Source: Kibdelosporangium sp040675465
GTDB taxonomy: Bacteria > Actinomycetota > Actinomycetes > Mycobacteriales > Pseudonocardiaceae
Reading direction: 5' to 3'
NCBI RefSeq assembly: GCF_040675465.1
Contig: NZ_JBFAPA010000005.1
Coordinates: 248,001-312,000, forward strand
Length of the DNA stretch: 64,000 nucleotides
Both the position numbers and the translations under genes were made by a program. The notes under the pieces are model-generated. The model had not been told where the DNA came from, made no database searches, and saw only the letters and a list, made by a program, of their open reading frames with translations. Positions 25,650 through 34,709 of this stretch are shown here, piece after piece (positions within the stretch are counted from its first letter, which is position 1; every line of letters begins with the position of its first letter).

Positions 25650-27410
25650 GTGATCGGGCACCCAGATGAGGGCGAGTTAGAGCGGTGGCGGTCGAGCGAC
25701 GCGACCGTCTTACGCGCCGATCTCGACCGCGCCCTCGGCCGTCGTCTCGGCACAGCGACCACCGACGCGGAGGCGCGCCGGAGGGCGACGCGTCCGCCGC
25801 GGGACAGCTCGGCCGCGATCGTCCGGCCGCCGGACCGGGAAAGGGACCGCACGGCCACCACCAGGTGGACCGAGAACGCGACCGAGGTCATTCCCTCGGA
25901 CGTCGACCTGATCGAAGCCGTGCGCGGCGGGGACCTCGAGGCCTACGGCAAGCTCTACGCGCGCCACGTGGCTTCCGCCCGCAACCTGGCGCGCCAGTTG
26001 TCCCGCTCCCCCATCGAGGCGGACGACCTGGTGTCCGAGGCCTTCGCCAAGGTGCTGTCGTCGCTGCGCGCGGGCGGTGGCCCGGAGACGGCCTTCCGCC
26101 CGTACCTGCTGGCCGCGTTGCGGCACACCGCCTACGACAAGACCAAGCGGGAGCGCAAGCTCGAGCTGGCCGAGGACGTCGAGGCCGTCGCGGGCGCCGA
26201 GCGGTACACCGCGGTGCCGTTCGACGACACCGCCGAGGAGAAGCTGAACCGGTCGCTGGCCGCCACCGCGTTCTCCGCCCTGCCCGACCGGTGGCAGACG
26301 GTGTTGTGGCACACCGAGATCGAGGGTGAGCCGCCCGCAGATGTCGCGCCGCTGCTCGGCCTGACCAGCAACGGTGTTTCCGCACTGGCGTACCGGGCCC
26401 GTGAAGGCTTGCGGAAGGCGTACCTGCAGGCGCACGTGGCGCACGCCCCGTCGGAGCGTTGCCGCGCCACGGCCGCCAGGCTGGGGGCCTGGACGCGTGA
26501 GGGGCTGTCGAAACGCGAGACCGCCCAGGTCGAGGCGCACCTCGACAAATGCGACAACTGCCGGGCCCTCGCCGCCGAACTGGCCGACGTCAACCGAGCG
26601 CTGCGTGCGGTTGTCGCGCCGCTCGTTCTCGGCGCTGGGACCGCGGGCTACCTGGCCGCCACGGCGGGCAAGGCGAGCGCTGCGGCGACGGTCGCCGCCA
26701 CCAGCGCGACCTTGACGCCTCCCTTGCTCAGCGCGGCGGCCTCGACCGTGGCGCTGACCGTTGCCATCGTGACGGGACTGGGCGGGCCGGCCACCCCCGC
26801 CGGGCCCTCGGCCATCGCCAGACCGCCCGCGTCCAGCGTTCAGGGCACGTCCACGGCGCCGGTCGGGCAGACCAGCTCCTCGGCGGCTTCCTCGGTGCCC
26901 AGCGGGAGCGTCGCGCCATCAGCCGGTACCTCAGTGGCACCGCCGGGTGCCGGTGGCGGCCCGAGTGCCGGCGCACCCCCGGGCACGCCAGGCACTTCGA
27001 GTGCTCCGAACGGCGCACCGGCCCTGACTCCGAACGCCCCTTCCGCGTTCGCGATGACCACCGGCGGCCCGCCCACGGACCTGCCCATCACCATCAGCAA
27101 CACCGGCACGGGACCCGCACCGGCCCCGACCTTGACGCTGTCGTTGCCGGACAACATCAAGGTGGTCGGACCGGGCAACAACCTCGCCGGGCCGCCGCTG
27201 CTGGTGCTCAACGCCGCGCCGCGAACGGTCGGTTGCCCGGCGGGCAAGGGCACGGTCACGTGCTCGTCCGGCCAGCAGCTGGCGCCGGGCGAGTCGGTCA
27301 CGTTCGTCTTCCGCCTGCACGCGGGCCCCAAGTCGGAGGGCGGCACGCTCACCGCCACCAGCGGCGCGCTGCGGATCACGATCCCGGTGACGGTCACGCC
27401 GAAGAAATAG
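25650..27410 (+). CDS. ECF sigma factor fused to zinc-finger, membrane and surface domains
   Basis: The product is 586 residues from GTG 25650 (AGAGGGG nine bases ahead; ATG 25626 is also in frame). After a ~70-residue leader, sigma region 2 runs DLIEAVRGGDLEAYGKLY to the DLVSEAFAKVL helix, and region 4 is SALPDRWQTVLWHTEIEG to LTSNGVSALAYRAREGL. A zf-HC2 motif, HLDKCDNC (about 298-305), follows, then two hydrophobic segments (about 318-338 and 355-378), a Ser/Thr/Pro/Gly linker, and a C-terminal beta-sandwich-like domain (about 465-586). Sigma and anti-sigma-like parts are joined to an outside sensor in one chain, resembling the ECF53 type. Confidence 0.88.
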   Translation: MIGHPDEGELERWRSSDATVLRADLDRALGRRLGTATTDAEARRRATRPPRDSSAAIVRPPDRERDRTATTRWTENATEVIPSDVDLIEAVRGGDLEAYGKLYARHVASARNLARQLSRSPIEADDLVSEAFAKVLSSLRAGGGPETAFRPYLLAALRHTAYDKTKRERKLELAEDVEAVAGAERYTAVPFDDTAEEKLNRSLAATAFSALPDRWQTVLWHTEIEGEPPADVAPLLGLTSNGVSALAYRAREGLRKAYLQAHVAHAPSERCRATAARLGAWTREGLSKRETAQVEAHLDKCDNCRALAAELADVNRALRAVVAPLVLGAGTAGYLAATAGKASAAATVAATSATLTPPLLSAAASTVALTVAIVTGLGGPATPAGPSAIARPPASSVQGTSTAPVGQTSSSAASSVPSGSVAPSAGTSVAPPGAGGGPSAGAPPGTPGTSSAPNGAPALTPNAPSAFAMTTGGPPTDLPITISNTGTGPAPAPTLTLSLPDNIKVVGPGNNLAGPPLLVLNAAPRTVGCPAGKGTVTCSSGQQLAPGESVTFVFRLHAGPKSEGGTLTATSGALRITIPVTVTPKK

Positions 27411-27557
27411 CCGCGTCCACTGTGGACCTCAGTCGAGCATCGTCCATAGTGGACAATTCTCGGCGCCCTTGCTCGACAGCCCGACGTACGCCAACTGCGC
27501 GCCGCGGTGGGCGTCACCCGGGCGGTGACTCGCGTCCTGGGGCTCTAGGCTCTGGGC

Positions 27558-28058
27558 ATGCAGTGGGCGTTGCCGGAGTGGGTCGTGCTGGCGTTGGTGG
27601 CCGAGGAGCCTCGGCATGGGTTCGCCATCGCCGCGCTGACCGCCGAGGGCGGCCCGGTCGGCCGGGTCTGGCAGATCCCACGGCAGATGATCTACCGGTC
27701 GATCGGCCGGCTGGAGACCGCGGGCCTGCTGGAACCGCGCACCGTGGAGTCCGGCCCCGGCCCGCAGCGGACGGTCTACCAGCTCACTCCCGAGGGCCGG
27801 GCCGCCGCCGAGGACTGGCTGCGGCAGCCGGTCGTCCACGTCCGCGAGTTGCGCTCGCACCTGTTGCTGAAGCTGGCGCTGCTCGACCGCCGCGGGATCG
27901 AGTCCGGTCCGTTGCTGAAACGCCAGCAGGAAGTGCTCGAACCCATCGTCGAAGCCCTTGCCACGGCCCGCAAACAGGACGGCTTCGACGCGGTGCTGCG
28001 GGCGTGGCGCTACACGAACGCGGCCGCGGCCCTGCGCTTCGTCGAAGACCTGCTCTAG
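27558..28058 (+). CDS. PadR family regulator
   Basis: The product is 166 residues. A winged helix (about 5-85) with LALVAEEPRHGFAIAAL, MIYRSIGRLETAGLLEP and RTVYQLTPEGRAA is followed by a helical dimer domain. PadR proteins usually repress nearby exporters or stress genes. It overlaps the convergent Ros/MucR-like gene by four bases at its 3' end. Two GTCCA/TGGAC palindromes (27415-27427, 27442-27454) lie upstream, between it and the sigma gene. Confidence 0.88.
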   Translation: MQWALPEWVVLALVAEEPRHGFAIAALTAEGGPVGRVWQIPRQMIYRSIGRLETAGLLEPRTVESGPGPQRTVYQLTPEGRAAAEDWLRQPVVHVRELRSHLLLKLALLDRRGIESGPLLKRQQEVLEPIVEALATARKQDGFDAVLRAWRYTNAAAALRFVEDLL

Positions 28059-29032
28059 GCCGAAACGCCTGCCCGGCGGCGGATCCAGGTCTCCGGCTGG
28101 CCGCTTTCCCTGGCGATCGCGCGCCAGCTCATCCCCGCGGCTCGGCGATCGGCGAGGTACGAGTCGATGCCGGGGAAACCGAAACGGCTCGCGAGGGCTG
28201 CGGCGCGTTCGTCGCGGACCTTGCGTTTGGTGGCGTGCGCGGTCTGCTGGAGGCCGTGGCGGGCCAGGGCCGACTCGACGGCGTTGCGGCTCGCCCCGAT
28301 CTCGGCCGCGATGGCGCGGACGGTGCACGACCGCACGACATGACGATCGGTCAGATAGCTTGCCACGTCGGCGAAGCCGAGCTTTTCCAGCTTCGGCAGC
28401 CAGGGTGCGTCCCAGACCCGGCCGGCCGGGCTGGCCTCGGCGAACCGCGCGGCTTCGGGGTCCACAGTGGACAGATTGCGGCACATCCAGTCCTTGTGCA
28501 GCCCGGCTTCCCGGCTGATCGCGGCCAGGCTCGCCCCGGCGGCGACCCGGTCGCGCACCAGCGAGCCGATGTCGGCGAACCCCAGCCGGGTGGCCGCCTC
28601 GGCGGCGGTCTGCCGGAGCTGGTCGGCGACCTGGCGCCGCCTGCCCTCGGCGCGCGCCTCCGGTGAGGTGGCGGCGAGGGTCTGCAACGTCTTGCGCCGC
28701 CGTTGTTCCGGCTGCGGGCGGCCCCGCGAGGCGTCGGCGGCGGCCTTGGTCAGTGCTCCGGACCGGGCCAGCGCCCGCCCTTGCTCTCCCCCGGCCCGCA
28801 ACACCGGATCGGCGTCCCGCCGCACCCGGAACGCCCGTTCCCGGCGTTGGCGGGTGGCCATGCCCTCCAGCGACACCCCGCGTTCGAGGCCGAACGCCTC
28901 CCGGTAGGCCAGGTGGTCCCAGCCGTGCGAGGGCAGGTGCGCGGTGACCGACCGGAACCAGCGTTCACACAGGTAACACTGCACGTAGTCGCCCTCCCGG
29001 ACGACCGTCCCCACCACCGCGGCGCTGGACAC
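28055..29032 (-). CDS. Ros/MucR-like zinc-finger protein with three tandem helix-turn-helix repeats
   Basis: The product is 325 residues. The N-terminus has C19-x2-C22-x9-H32-x3-H36 followed by a YREAFGL helix, as in Ros/MucR regulators. An Arg/Ala-rich region follows, then three units of ~55-65 residues, each starting with a GF-A/P-x-I/V phrase (RLGFADIGSLV, KLGFADVASYL, RFGFPGIDSYL) and carrying an HTH-like AAISREAGLHKDWM-type stretch. The layout suggests a multivalent DNA-binding protein. GTG 29032 has GGAGGT eight bases ahead. A perfect inverted repeat sits just upstream, so autoregulation is likely. Confidence 0.75.
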   Translation of the reverse strand: MSSAAVVGTVVREGDYVQCYLCERWFRSVTAHLPSHGWDHLAYREAFGLERGVSLEGMATRQRRERAFRVRRDADPVLRAGGEQGRALARSGALTKAAADASRGRPQPEQRRRKTLQTLAATSPEARAEGRRRQVADQLRQTAAEAATRLGFADIGSLVRDRVAAGASLAAISREAGLHKDWMCRNLSTVDPEAARFAEASPAGRVWDAPWLPKLEKLGFADVASYLTDRHVVRSCTVRAIAAEIGASRNAVESALARHGLQQTAHATKRKVRDERAAALASRFGFPGIDSYLADRRAAGMSWRAIARESGQPETWIRRRAGVSA

Positions 29033-29048
29033 CGGTCTACACCTCCAA

Positions 29049-29075
29049 CCAACTAGTCACAGAGAGACTAGTTGG
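29049..29075. promoter_or_regulatory. Inverted repeat CCAACTAGTC-N7-GACTAGTTGG upstream of the Ros/MucR-like gene
   Basis: Perfect 10-bp arms start 17 bp upstream of GTG 29032. Position and symmetry fit an operator, possibly for the adjacent multi-HTH protein itself. A single half-like copy, CAACTAGTCC, occurs at about 29646. Confidence 0.7.
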
Positions 29076-29178
29076 ACCCGGAGCCCGGAATCAAGATCGG
29101 GCTATTCTCAGCGAGGTGCGGGGGCATCGCGGCGGCCGTGGCCGCGACAACGCGGCCGCCCGCAACCGACCCGCCCCG

Positions 29179-29363
29179 GAGATCACCATTGAGCGGTTCG
29201 GCGCGCTTGCTGGCACGAGGCCACGCTGGGTGAGGCCGCCGAGCTCGCCGGGCCGGTGCTGGACCGGCACGTCGCCGCCGCGGTGAACGGCCGCCAGGTC
29301 AGCCGCGATCCGTTGCTGCCGCCGGGAGCGGGCGATTCGGTGGCGTTCCTGCCAGCAGGCGGC
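29179..29363 (+). pseudogene. MoaD/ThiS-type sulfur-carrier protein remnant
   Basis: EITIERFGALAG (from 29179) resembles the first strand of a MoaD-like beta-grasp protein. In another frame, LGEAAELAGPVLDRHV, AAAVNGR and GAGDSVAFLPAGG match the rest. Between them the frame shifts and about ten residues are lost, and the C-terminal Gly-Gly is not followed by a stop. It is probably a decayed sulfur-carrier gene; no molybdenum-cofactor genes are nearby. Confidence 0.5.
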
Positions 29364-29762
29364 CGAGCAGGCTCGAAGCGGGAACACTTGAGTCCTGTCC
29401 GGACAGTCCGCACCGGACTCAACCTCCTCCGCTTCGGCGCGAGCCACGACGAGGTGGTCGCGGCGCTGAGCCACCGGCTTGCCACCCCGCGCTACCGAAG
29501 CTCGGCCTGATCGTCCGCGTCCAGCGCGCAGGTGCTGTGGTCGGGGAGTTCCAACCCAGACCGTGTCAGCCGCTCTTCGGCCGGGGCCGCGATCGTGGTC
29601 GTCGACGTCCCACCATGAGCACTCAACCGTGCGCACCGAATCTTGCAACTAGTCCAAAAGGCCTACTCACCAGCACAAACACCGGCGCGGGGGCGCGGCA
29701 CCATCCGATTCGGCCAGATCCGGCGACGCGGAACTGGACAAAAACCTGTCCGCCCCGGGATG
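29364..29762. other. Gene-free stretch
   Basis: I see no convincing gene. A partial inverted repeat around 29390-29422 (GAGTCCTGTCCGGAC against GTCCGCACCGGACTC) and an AT-richer zone at about 29640-29665 are the only structures noted. Confidence 0.5.
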
Positions 29763-29811
29763 TTGACGTCGCGGGCGGCACGACCCTAGCCTGCGATTGA
29801 GAGCGCTCTCA
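29763..29811 (+). promoter_or_regulatory. Promoter and LacI-type operator of the GH76 gene
   Basis: TTGACG at 29763-29768 and TAGCCT about 18 bases later resemble -35 and -10 elements. The perfect palindrome TGAGAGCGCTCTCA (29798-29811) follows and resembles sites of LacI-family sugar repressors such as CebR in streptomycetes. It differs from the galactan-locus sites, so a different, unlinked regulator is implied. Confidence 0.65.
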
Positions 29812-29850
29812 CCTTCCATCGGACCACCCACCCTGCTCTGGGGAGGTCTC

Positions 29851-31425
29851 GTGTTGAGAGCCGTTCTACTCACCTCTGTCATGATGTCCGCGTTCGTTGC
29901 CGGCCTGCCCGCTCAGGCGGCGCCGAAGGCCCCGGAGCCCACCGTGGACTGCGACAACTACTGCGATAACCGCGATCCCGCGCTACCGCCCAGCAAACAG
30001 CGATCGCCCTACCGGCCCGGCGGCACCCGGACTTCGACGCCGGGCGGCCCACCGTCATCGGGAGCCGCCACACCCGCTCCGCTGGCCGTCATCTGCAACA
30101 AGTACTGCGATACCCGCGATCCCGCCCTCGCCCCGGCAGACCGGTTACCCAGCGCCGTCTCCGTCGGTGGACGGCAGGTCTCGTTGCACTTCGACGACGC
30201 GGACGCGATGGGATGGGCCGCGATCAACGGTGGCGGGCAAGGGGATGCCGTCTGGCTGGACCGGTCGTTCGACGCCGGGGTCAGCTGGGGTTCGGGATCC
30301 AAGCTCGGCAACACAACGGTTCCGCCGGGCTACGGCGGCTGGCGCACCCTGATGTACAACGTGGACGATTGGGCCAACCTCGGCGTCGGCCTGCTGCGCG
30401 CCTGTGGCCAGCCGGCCGGGTCGCCGTCCATCGCCTGCACCAGTTGGTATCGCACGACTTGGAACGCCGGTGAACGCCGGACCGCCGCGGCCACGGCGTT
30501 GATGGAACGCTACAACCTCGGCAACGGCCTGTTCGACACCACCGGCTGGTGGAACTCCGCCAACGCGCTCACCGCGACCCTGGACAACATCCGGGTCACC
30601 GGGATGGGCAGCTACCGCTACACCATCGCCCGCACCTACGACCTCAATCTCCCGGCCTGGCAAGGCAACTTCATCAACGACTACAACGACGACGTCGCCT
30701 GGTGGGGCCTCGCGTGGGTGACGGCCTTCGACCTGACCGGCGACAGCCGATACCTCAACACCGCCCGGGCGGACGCGGATCACATGTTCCGGTACTGGGA
30801 TTCGGTGTGCGGCGGCGGTGTGTGGTGGAGCTCAAGCAGGACCTACAAGAACGCCATCACCAACTCGTTGTACGTCCAGCTCAACGCCGCCCTGCACAAC
30901 AGGATCCCTGGCGACACCGCCTACCTGCAACGCGCGCGGACCGGCTGGACCTGGTTCCGCGCCAGCGGCATGATCAACAGCGCCAACCTGGTCAACGACG
31001 GCCTCACATCCACCTGCACCAACAACAACCAGACACCCTGGAGCTACAACCAGGGCGTCCCGCTCGCCGCCCTCACCGAACTGTCCAGGGCCACCGGCGA
31101 CAGCAGCCTGGTCACCCAGGCCCGCACCCTCGCGAACGCCTCCACCACCAGCACGTTCCTCAACCCCGGCGGCATCCTGTTCGACAACGGGGGCGGCGGA
31201 GACGTCCCCTCCTTCAAGGGAATCTACGTCCGAGGACTGTCCACACTGAACAGAACTCTGCCCGACCACCCCTACACCGCCTACCTCACGCGCCAGGCCT
31301 CCACCGCCTACGCGCAGGACCGTTCCAGCGCCGACTCCTACGACCAGCCCTGGGCCGGCCCGTTCCAGCGCAGCGACGCCGCCCGCCAGCACAGCGCGCT
31401 CGACCTGATGAACGCCGCCGGATAG
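29851..31425 (+). CDS. Secreted GH76 alpha-1,6-mannanase-like enzyme
   Basis: The product is 524 residues. After a signal peptide (about 1-24, ending PAQAA), two short cysteine motifs appear: CDNYCDNRDPALPP and, about 45 residues later, CNKYCDTRDPALAP. The GH76 barrel follows, with the catalytic aspartate pair in NDYNDDVAWWGLAW. GH76 enzymes cut alpha-1,6-mannan, as in fungal walls or mycobacterial glycans. GTG 29851 has GGGAGG five bases ahead; the frame is open upstream. Confidence 0.9.
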   Translation: MLRAVLLTSVMMSAFVAGLPAQAAPKAPEPTVDCDNYCDNRDPALPPSKQRSPYRPGGTRTSTPGGPPSSGAATPAPLAVICNKYCDTRDPALAPADRLPSAVSVGGRQVSLHFDDADAMGWAAINGGGQGDAVWLDRSFDAGVSWGSGSKLGNTTVPPGYGGWRTLMYNVDDWANLGVGLLRACGQPAGSPSIACTSWYRTTWNAGERRTAAATALMERYNLGNGLFDTTGWWNSANALTATLDNIRVTGMGSYRYTIARTYDLNLPAWQGNFINDYNDDVAWWGLAWVTAFDLTGDSRYLNTARADADHMFRYWDSVCGGGVWWSSSRTYKNAITNSLYVQLNAALHNRIPGDTAYLQRARTGWTWFRASGMINSANLVNDGLTSTCTNNNQTPWSYNQGVPLAALTELSRATGDSSLVTQARTLANASTTSTFLNPGGILFDNGGGGDVPSFKGIYVRGLSTLNRTLPDHPYTAYLTRQASTAYAQDRSSADSYDQPWAGPFQRSDAARQHSALDLMNAAG

Positions 31426-31444
31426 GCAGTACCCTGCGAGCTGT

Positions 31445-31625
31445 CGCAACCAGAGCCGCCGCAGGGTCTTGCGGGCCGAGGGATGCGAATAGGCCTTGTC
31501 AGCGATAAGGTGTCGGGCCTGGTGTGAGGACGCCCAGGCCCGACACGCTCCACTCGGATACCGTTCAGCAGCGGCAGCAGTTGCGGGTTGTCCCGGCCTG
31601 GCGTGGCGATCACCCGCATCGGCAA
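31445..31625 (-). pseudogene. Transposase fragment (IS5/IS4-type DDE)
   Basis: MRVIATPGRDNPQLLPLLNG and RVERVGPGRPHTRPD in one frame, then HLIADKAYSHPSARKTLRR in another, match the central part of actinobacterial IS5-like transposases. Frameshifted and truncated at both ends, it is a dead fragment. No terminal inverted repeats were found. It lies downstream of the GH76 gene. Confidence 0.75.
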
Positions 31626-31705
31626 TGCGCGGTTTTTCCATGTGCCATACCGTTCCGGCAGACCCGCACTGCAACGCCCTACAGGACACTGCCTGGTTCG
31701 GGCCG

Positions 31706-32503
31706 TCAGAGGTGACCCCAGGCGCCGACCAGCGCGGGTGGGCAGATGATGGTGTTACCGGTTTTCTGTTGTTCGGCAAGGCGTTGCTGGAGGGTGTCGA
31801 TGCCGACTTCGGCGGCGGAGGCGATCCCGGCGCGTTCGATGGCGGGCAGCAGCGATCGCACCACACCGCCCAGCATCGCCGGCCCACCCGGGTCGCCGGG
31901 GCGCAGGTACAGCTGGCAGCCAAGGGATTTCACGTCCCGCAGGCCGGCCCGGTCCATCAGCCCGGCCAGGTCTGGGCCGAGCCGCTGGCTCTGGCCGACC
32001 ACGGTGAACGCCTGGTCGACCCAGCCGATCGCGTCCTTGATCAGTCCCTCGTGCGGGATGCCGCGGCAGCCGCTCATGTCGTACTCCATCACCAGCAGCA
32101 CGCCGCCCGGCCGCAGGAACCCCATCCAGCGCCGCACCACCTCGACAGGGTCGGGCTGGTAGGCCAGCACCAGCCGGCAGACCACGGCGTCCACTGGCGA
32201 CTCGGGTTCGAACGTCCGGACATCACCGGCCAGGAAGGTCACCGCATCCGACCGGGACCGGGCGACCGCGAGAGCGGACTCCGCCTGGTCGACGCCGGTG
32301 ACCTGACCGGACGGCCCGACCAGGTCACTGGCCATCCGGGCGACGTGGCCGAGCCCGGTGCCCAGGTCGAGCACCCGCATACCGGTCGTGACACCGGCCA
32401 GCCGCAGCAGGCTGACGGTCGAGTCGGCCAGCATCATCGCCTGCTGGTCCAGCCGCGCCAGCTCCTTGTCGTCATGCCCGAGGACATACTCAGAGGTCGT
32501 CAT
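31706..32503 (-). CDS. Class I SAM-dependent methyltransferase
   Basis: The product is 265 residues. Motif I is MRVLDLGTGLGHVA (about 42-55), then the acidic loop VTGVDQAE and AVVCRLVLAYQPDP (motif II/post). UbiE/Methyltransf_25-type small-molecule enzyme of unknown substrate. It starts 18 bases after the LysR gene on the same strand, so the pair is probably one operon. Confidence 0.88.
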   Translation of the reverse strand: MTTSEYVLGHDDKELARLDQQAMMLADSTVSLLRLAGVTTGMRVLDLGTGLGHVARMASDLVGPSGQVTGVDQAESALAVARSRSDAVTFLAGDVRTFEPESPVDAVVCRLVLAYQPDPVEVVRRWMGFLRPGGVLLVMEYDMSGCRGIPHEGLIKDAIGWVDQAFTVVGQSQRLGPDLAGLMDRAGLRDVKSLGCQLYLRPGDPGGPAMLGGVVRSLLPAIERAGIASAAEVGIDTLQQRLAEQQKTGNTIICPPALVGAWGHL

Positions 32504-32521
32504 CGCCCCTCCCGTCGCCGC

Positions 32522-33433
32522 TTATGTCTGTTTATCGAGGTCAGCGACGCGATCATTAGCCTCGCGGCACTGACTCGCCGCTTCGGCGAGCGCGGCCAGC
32601 ACGGCGGCCACGGCGGGCGGGTCGGGTGGGTCGCCGTAGGTGGCGGCGTGGATCTGGCGTTCGAAACCGGTGAGTTCGGTGGCGTGGATGCCGGGGTGGC
32701 GGTGGGCTTGGAGGGCGTAGCCGGGGAGGGTGCTGACGCCGATGCCGGCCGCGACGAAGGCCTGCACGACCACCATGTCGTCGCTGTGGGAGGCGATGCG
32801 GGGGGTGAAACCGTGGTGCTGGCACACGGCGTTCAGCTCGGCCTGGCACCGGTCGCAGCCGCCGATCCAGGCGGAGTGGCGGTGGTTGGCCAGGGTGTCA
32901 TTGGGCCGCTGGCTGATCAGGTAGATCGAGTCGTTCCCGATGTGCAGCAGGCGGAACTCTTCGTCGCCGATGGGGTCGTCGGCGTGCCGGAACACGAGCG
33001 CGACGTCGATCTCGCCGAGCCGCAGCATCTCCAGCGCCTCGACGGGGTGCCGTTCGAACAGGCTCAGCTCGAGGCCCGGGTACGCCTGGGCCAGCGACAA
33101 GGCCGCCCGCGGCACGATCGTGCTCAGCGTGGACGCGTTGGCGGCCAGCCGGACCCGGCCGGACTGCAGGCCGACCTGGGCGGCGAGCTCGGTGGTGGCC
33201 GCGTCCACCCGGCCCAGGATCTCCGCGGCCCGGTTGGCCAGCAGCCGCCCTTCCGGCGTCAACCGGATCCCGCGGCCGACCCGCTGGACGAGCCGGACGC
33301 CGGTGGCGGCCTCCAGGCGGGACAGGTGGTGGCTCACCGACGGCTGCGAATAGTGCAGCTCCTTCGCCGCCCCGGTCACCGAGCCGTGCCGGGCGACCGC
33401 GGCGAGAACCTTGAGATGGACCAGGTTCAGCAT
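32522..33433 (-). CDS. LysR family regulator
   Basis: The product is 303 residues. The N-terminal winged helix (LKVLAAVARHGSVTGAAKEL, QPSVSHHLSRLE) is followed by the effector domain. It diverges from a reductase/thiol dioxygenase pair across 98 bp containing the partial palindrome ATCAACGATATCAATGA, where it may act. Which of the two divergent operons it activates is not determinable from sequence. Confidence 0.92.
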   Translation of the reverse strand: MLNLVHLKVLAAVARHGSVTGAAKELHYSQPSVSHHLSRLEAATGVRLVQRVGRGIRLTPEGRLLANRAAEILGRVDAATTELAAQVGLQSGRVRLAANASTLSTIVPRAALSLAQAYPGLELSLFERHPVEALEMLRLGEIDVALVFRHADDPIGDEEFRLLHIGNDSIYLISQRPNDTLANHRHSAWIGGCDRCQAELNAVCQHHGFTPRIASHSDDMVVVQAFVAAGIGVSTLPGYALQAHRHPGIHATELTGFERQIHAATYGDPPDPPAVAAVLAALAEAASQCREANDRVADLDKQT

Positions 33434-33531
33434 CCATCAACGATATCAATGAATCCGGCGCGAGTTTGGCATTGGACGTCATACCTCGCCTGCTCCATGC
33501 TGAGTCCCAACAACACTGGGAGGACAGCACG

Positions 33532-34140
33532 ATGACCCGCAAAGTGACCTGTGACCTGACGATCTCGCTCGACGGCTACACCGCCGGGCTCAACCAGACC
33601 GAGCAGCGCCCGTTCGGTGACGACGGCGGCGACGGCTGGGGCGACAAGCTGCACGCCTGGTACGCCAACGCCGAGGAGAACCGGGCCGAGCTCGACCGCG
33701 GGACCTCGGCCAGCGCGTTCATCATGGGGCGCAACATGTTCGGCCCGGTCCGCGGCGAGTGGGACCGGCCGTGGACCGGCTGGTGGGGCGACAACCCGCC
33801 GTATCACTCCGACGTCTTCGTGCTCACCCACCACCCGCGCGACCCGCAGCCGATGGAGGGCGGCACCACGTTCTACTTCGTCACCGACGGCATCGAGGCG
33901 GCCTTCAAGCGCGCCCAGGAATCGGCCGGCGACGGCGACATCTCCATCCACGGCGGCGCGACCACCGTCAACCAGTACCTCGCCGCCGGGCTGATCGACG
34001 AACTGCGGCTGCACATCGCGCCGATCACGCTCGGCGCGGGCACGCGGCTGTTCGACGGCGTCCCGCCGATGAACCTCGAGCAGATCGGGTCGCGGACCAC
34101 CAGCAACGTCACCCACTTGATCTACCGCGTGCTGCGCTGA
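33532..34140 (+). CDS. Dihydrofolate reductase-like (RibD C-terminal domain) protein
   Basis: The product is 202 residues. The DHFR-fold RibD_C features are VTCDLTISLDGYTAG, FIMGRNMFGPVRGEW, SIHGGATTVNQYLAAGLIDE and ITLGAGTRLFDG. Members reduce diverse substrates with NADPH. ATG 33532 follows GGGAGGA. The next gene starts 19 bases downstream. Confidence 0.9.
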   Translation: MTRKVTCDLTISLDGYTAGLNQTEQRPFGDDGGDGWGDKLHAWYANAEENRAELDRGTSASAFIMGRNMFGPVRGEWDRPWTGWWGDNPPYHSDVFVLTHHPRDPQPMEGGTTFYFVTDGIEAAFKRAQESAGDGDISIHGGATTVNQYLAAGLIDELRLHIAPITLGAGTRLFDGVPPMNLEQIGSRTTSNVTHLIYRVLR

Positions 34141-34159
34141 CCCCGGAAAGGAGACCACC

Positions 34160-34708
34160 GTGACCACCTTGCAGGCCTTCATCGACGATGTGGACGTCGT
34201 GGTCGGCTCCACCGACGACGAACACGAGATCACCAAGCGGGTCGGCGAACTGCTGTCCGCCCTCCTGGCCGGCGGCTACCGGCTCCCACCCGAGTTCACC
34301 CGTCCATCGGCCGGCCATCACGTCAACTACCCGCTCTACATCGCTCCCGGCGACGCCTGGTGCGTGGCCGCCGTCGTCTGGGACATCGGTCAACGCACGC
34401 CTGTGCACGGACACGAGACCTGGGGCGTCGTCGGCATCTACTCCGGTGCCGAGCGCGAGTTCCGCTACCTCAAACCCGCCGACCCAGGCACACCACTCAC
34501 ACCAGCGGGCGAACACGTGTGGGAACGCGGGCAAGTCACCGTGTGCTGCACGACCGACGACGACGTTCACGCCGTCGCGGCCGTCGGCGACGAACCCACC
34601 GTGGGGATCCACATCTACGGCGCCAACATCGGCACCATCGAACGGTCGATGTACGACCCGGCGACGGGTGCGGTCCGCAGGTTCGTCTCCGGCTGGAACA
34701 CCCCGTAA
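34160..34708 (+). CDS. Cysteine/thiol dioxygenase-like cupin
   Basis: The product is 182 residues. The iron site is visible as the two histidines of TPVHGHETWGVVG plus a third histidine in DDVHAVAAVGDEP. The family oxidises cysteine or 3-mercaptopropionate to the sulfinate. AAAGGAGA precedes GTG 34160. Co-expression with the reductase is likely. Confidence 0.88.
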   Translation: MTTLQAFIDDVDVVVGSTDDEHEITKRVGELLSALLAGGYRLPPEFTRPSAGHHVNYPLYIAPGDAWCVAAVVWDIGQRTPVHGHETWGVVGIYSGAEREFRYLKPADPGTPLTPAGEHVWERGQVTVCCTTDDDVHAVAAVGDEPTVGIHIYGANIGTIERSMYDPATGAVRRFVSGWNTP

Positions 34709-34709
34709 C

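Noticed and set aside
31496..33535. 679-codon plus-strand frame
   Set aside because: Shadow of the methyltransferase and LysR genes, whose minus-strand frames carry motif I and the winged helix.
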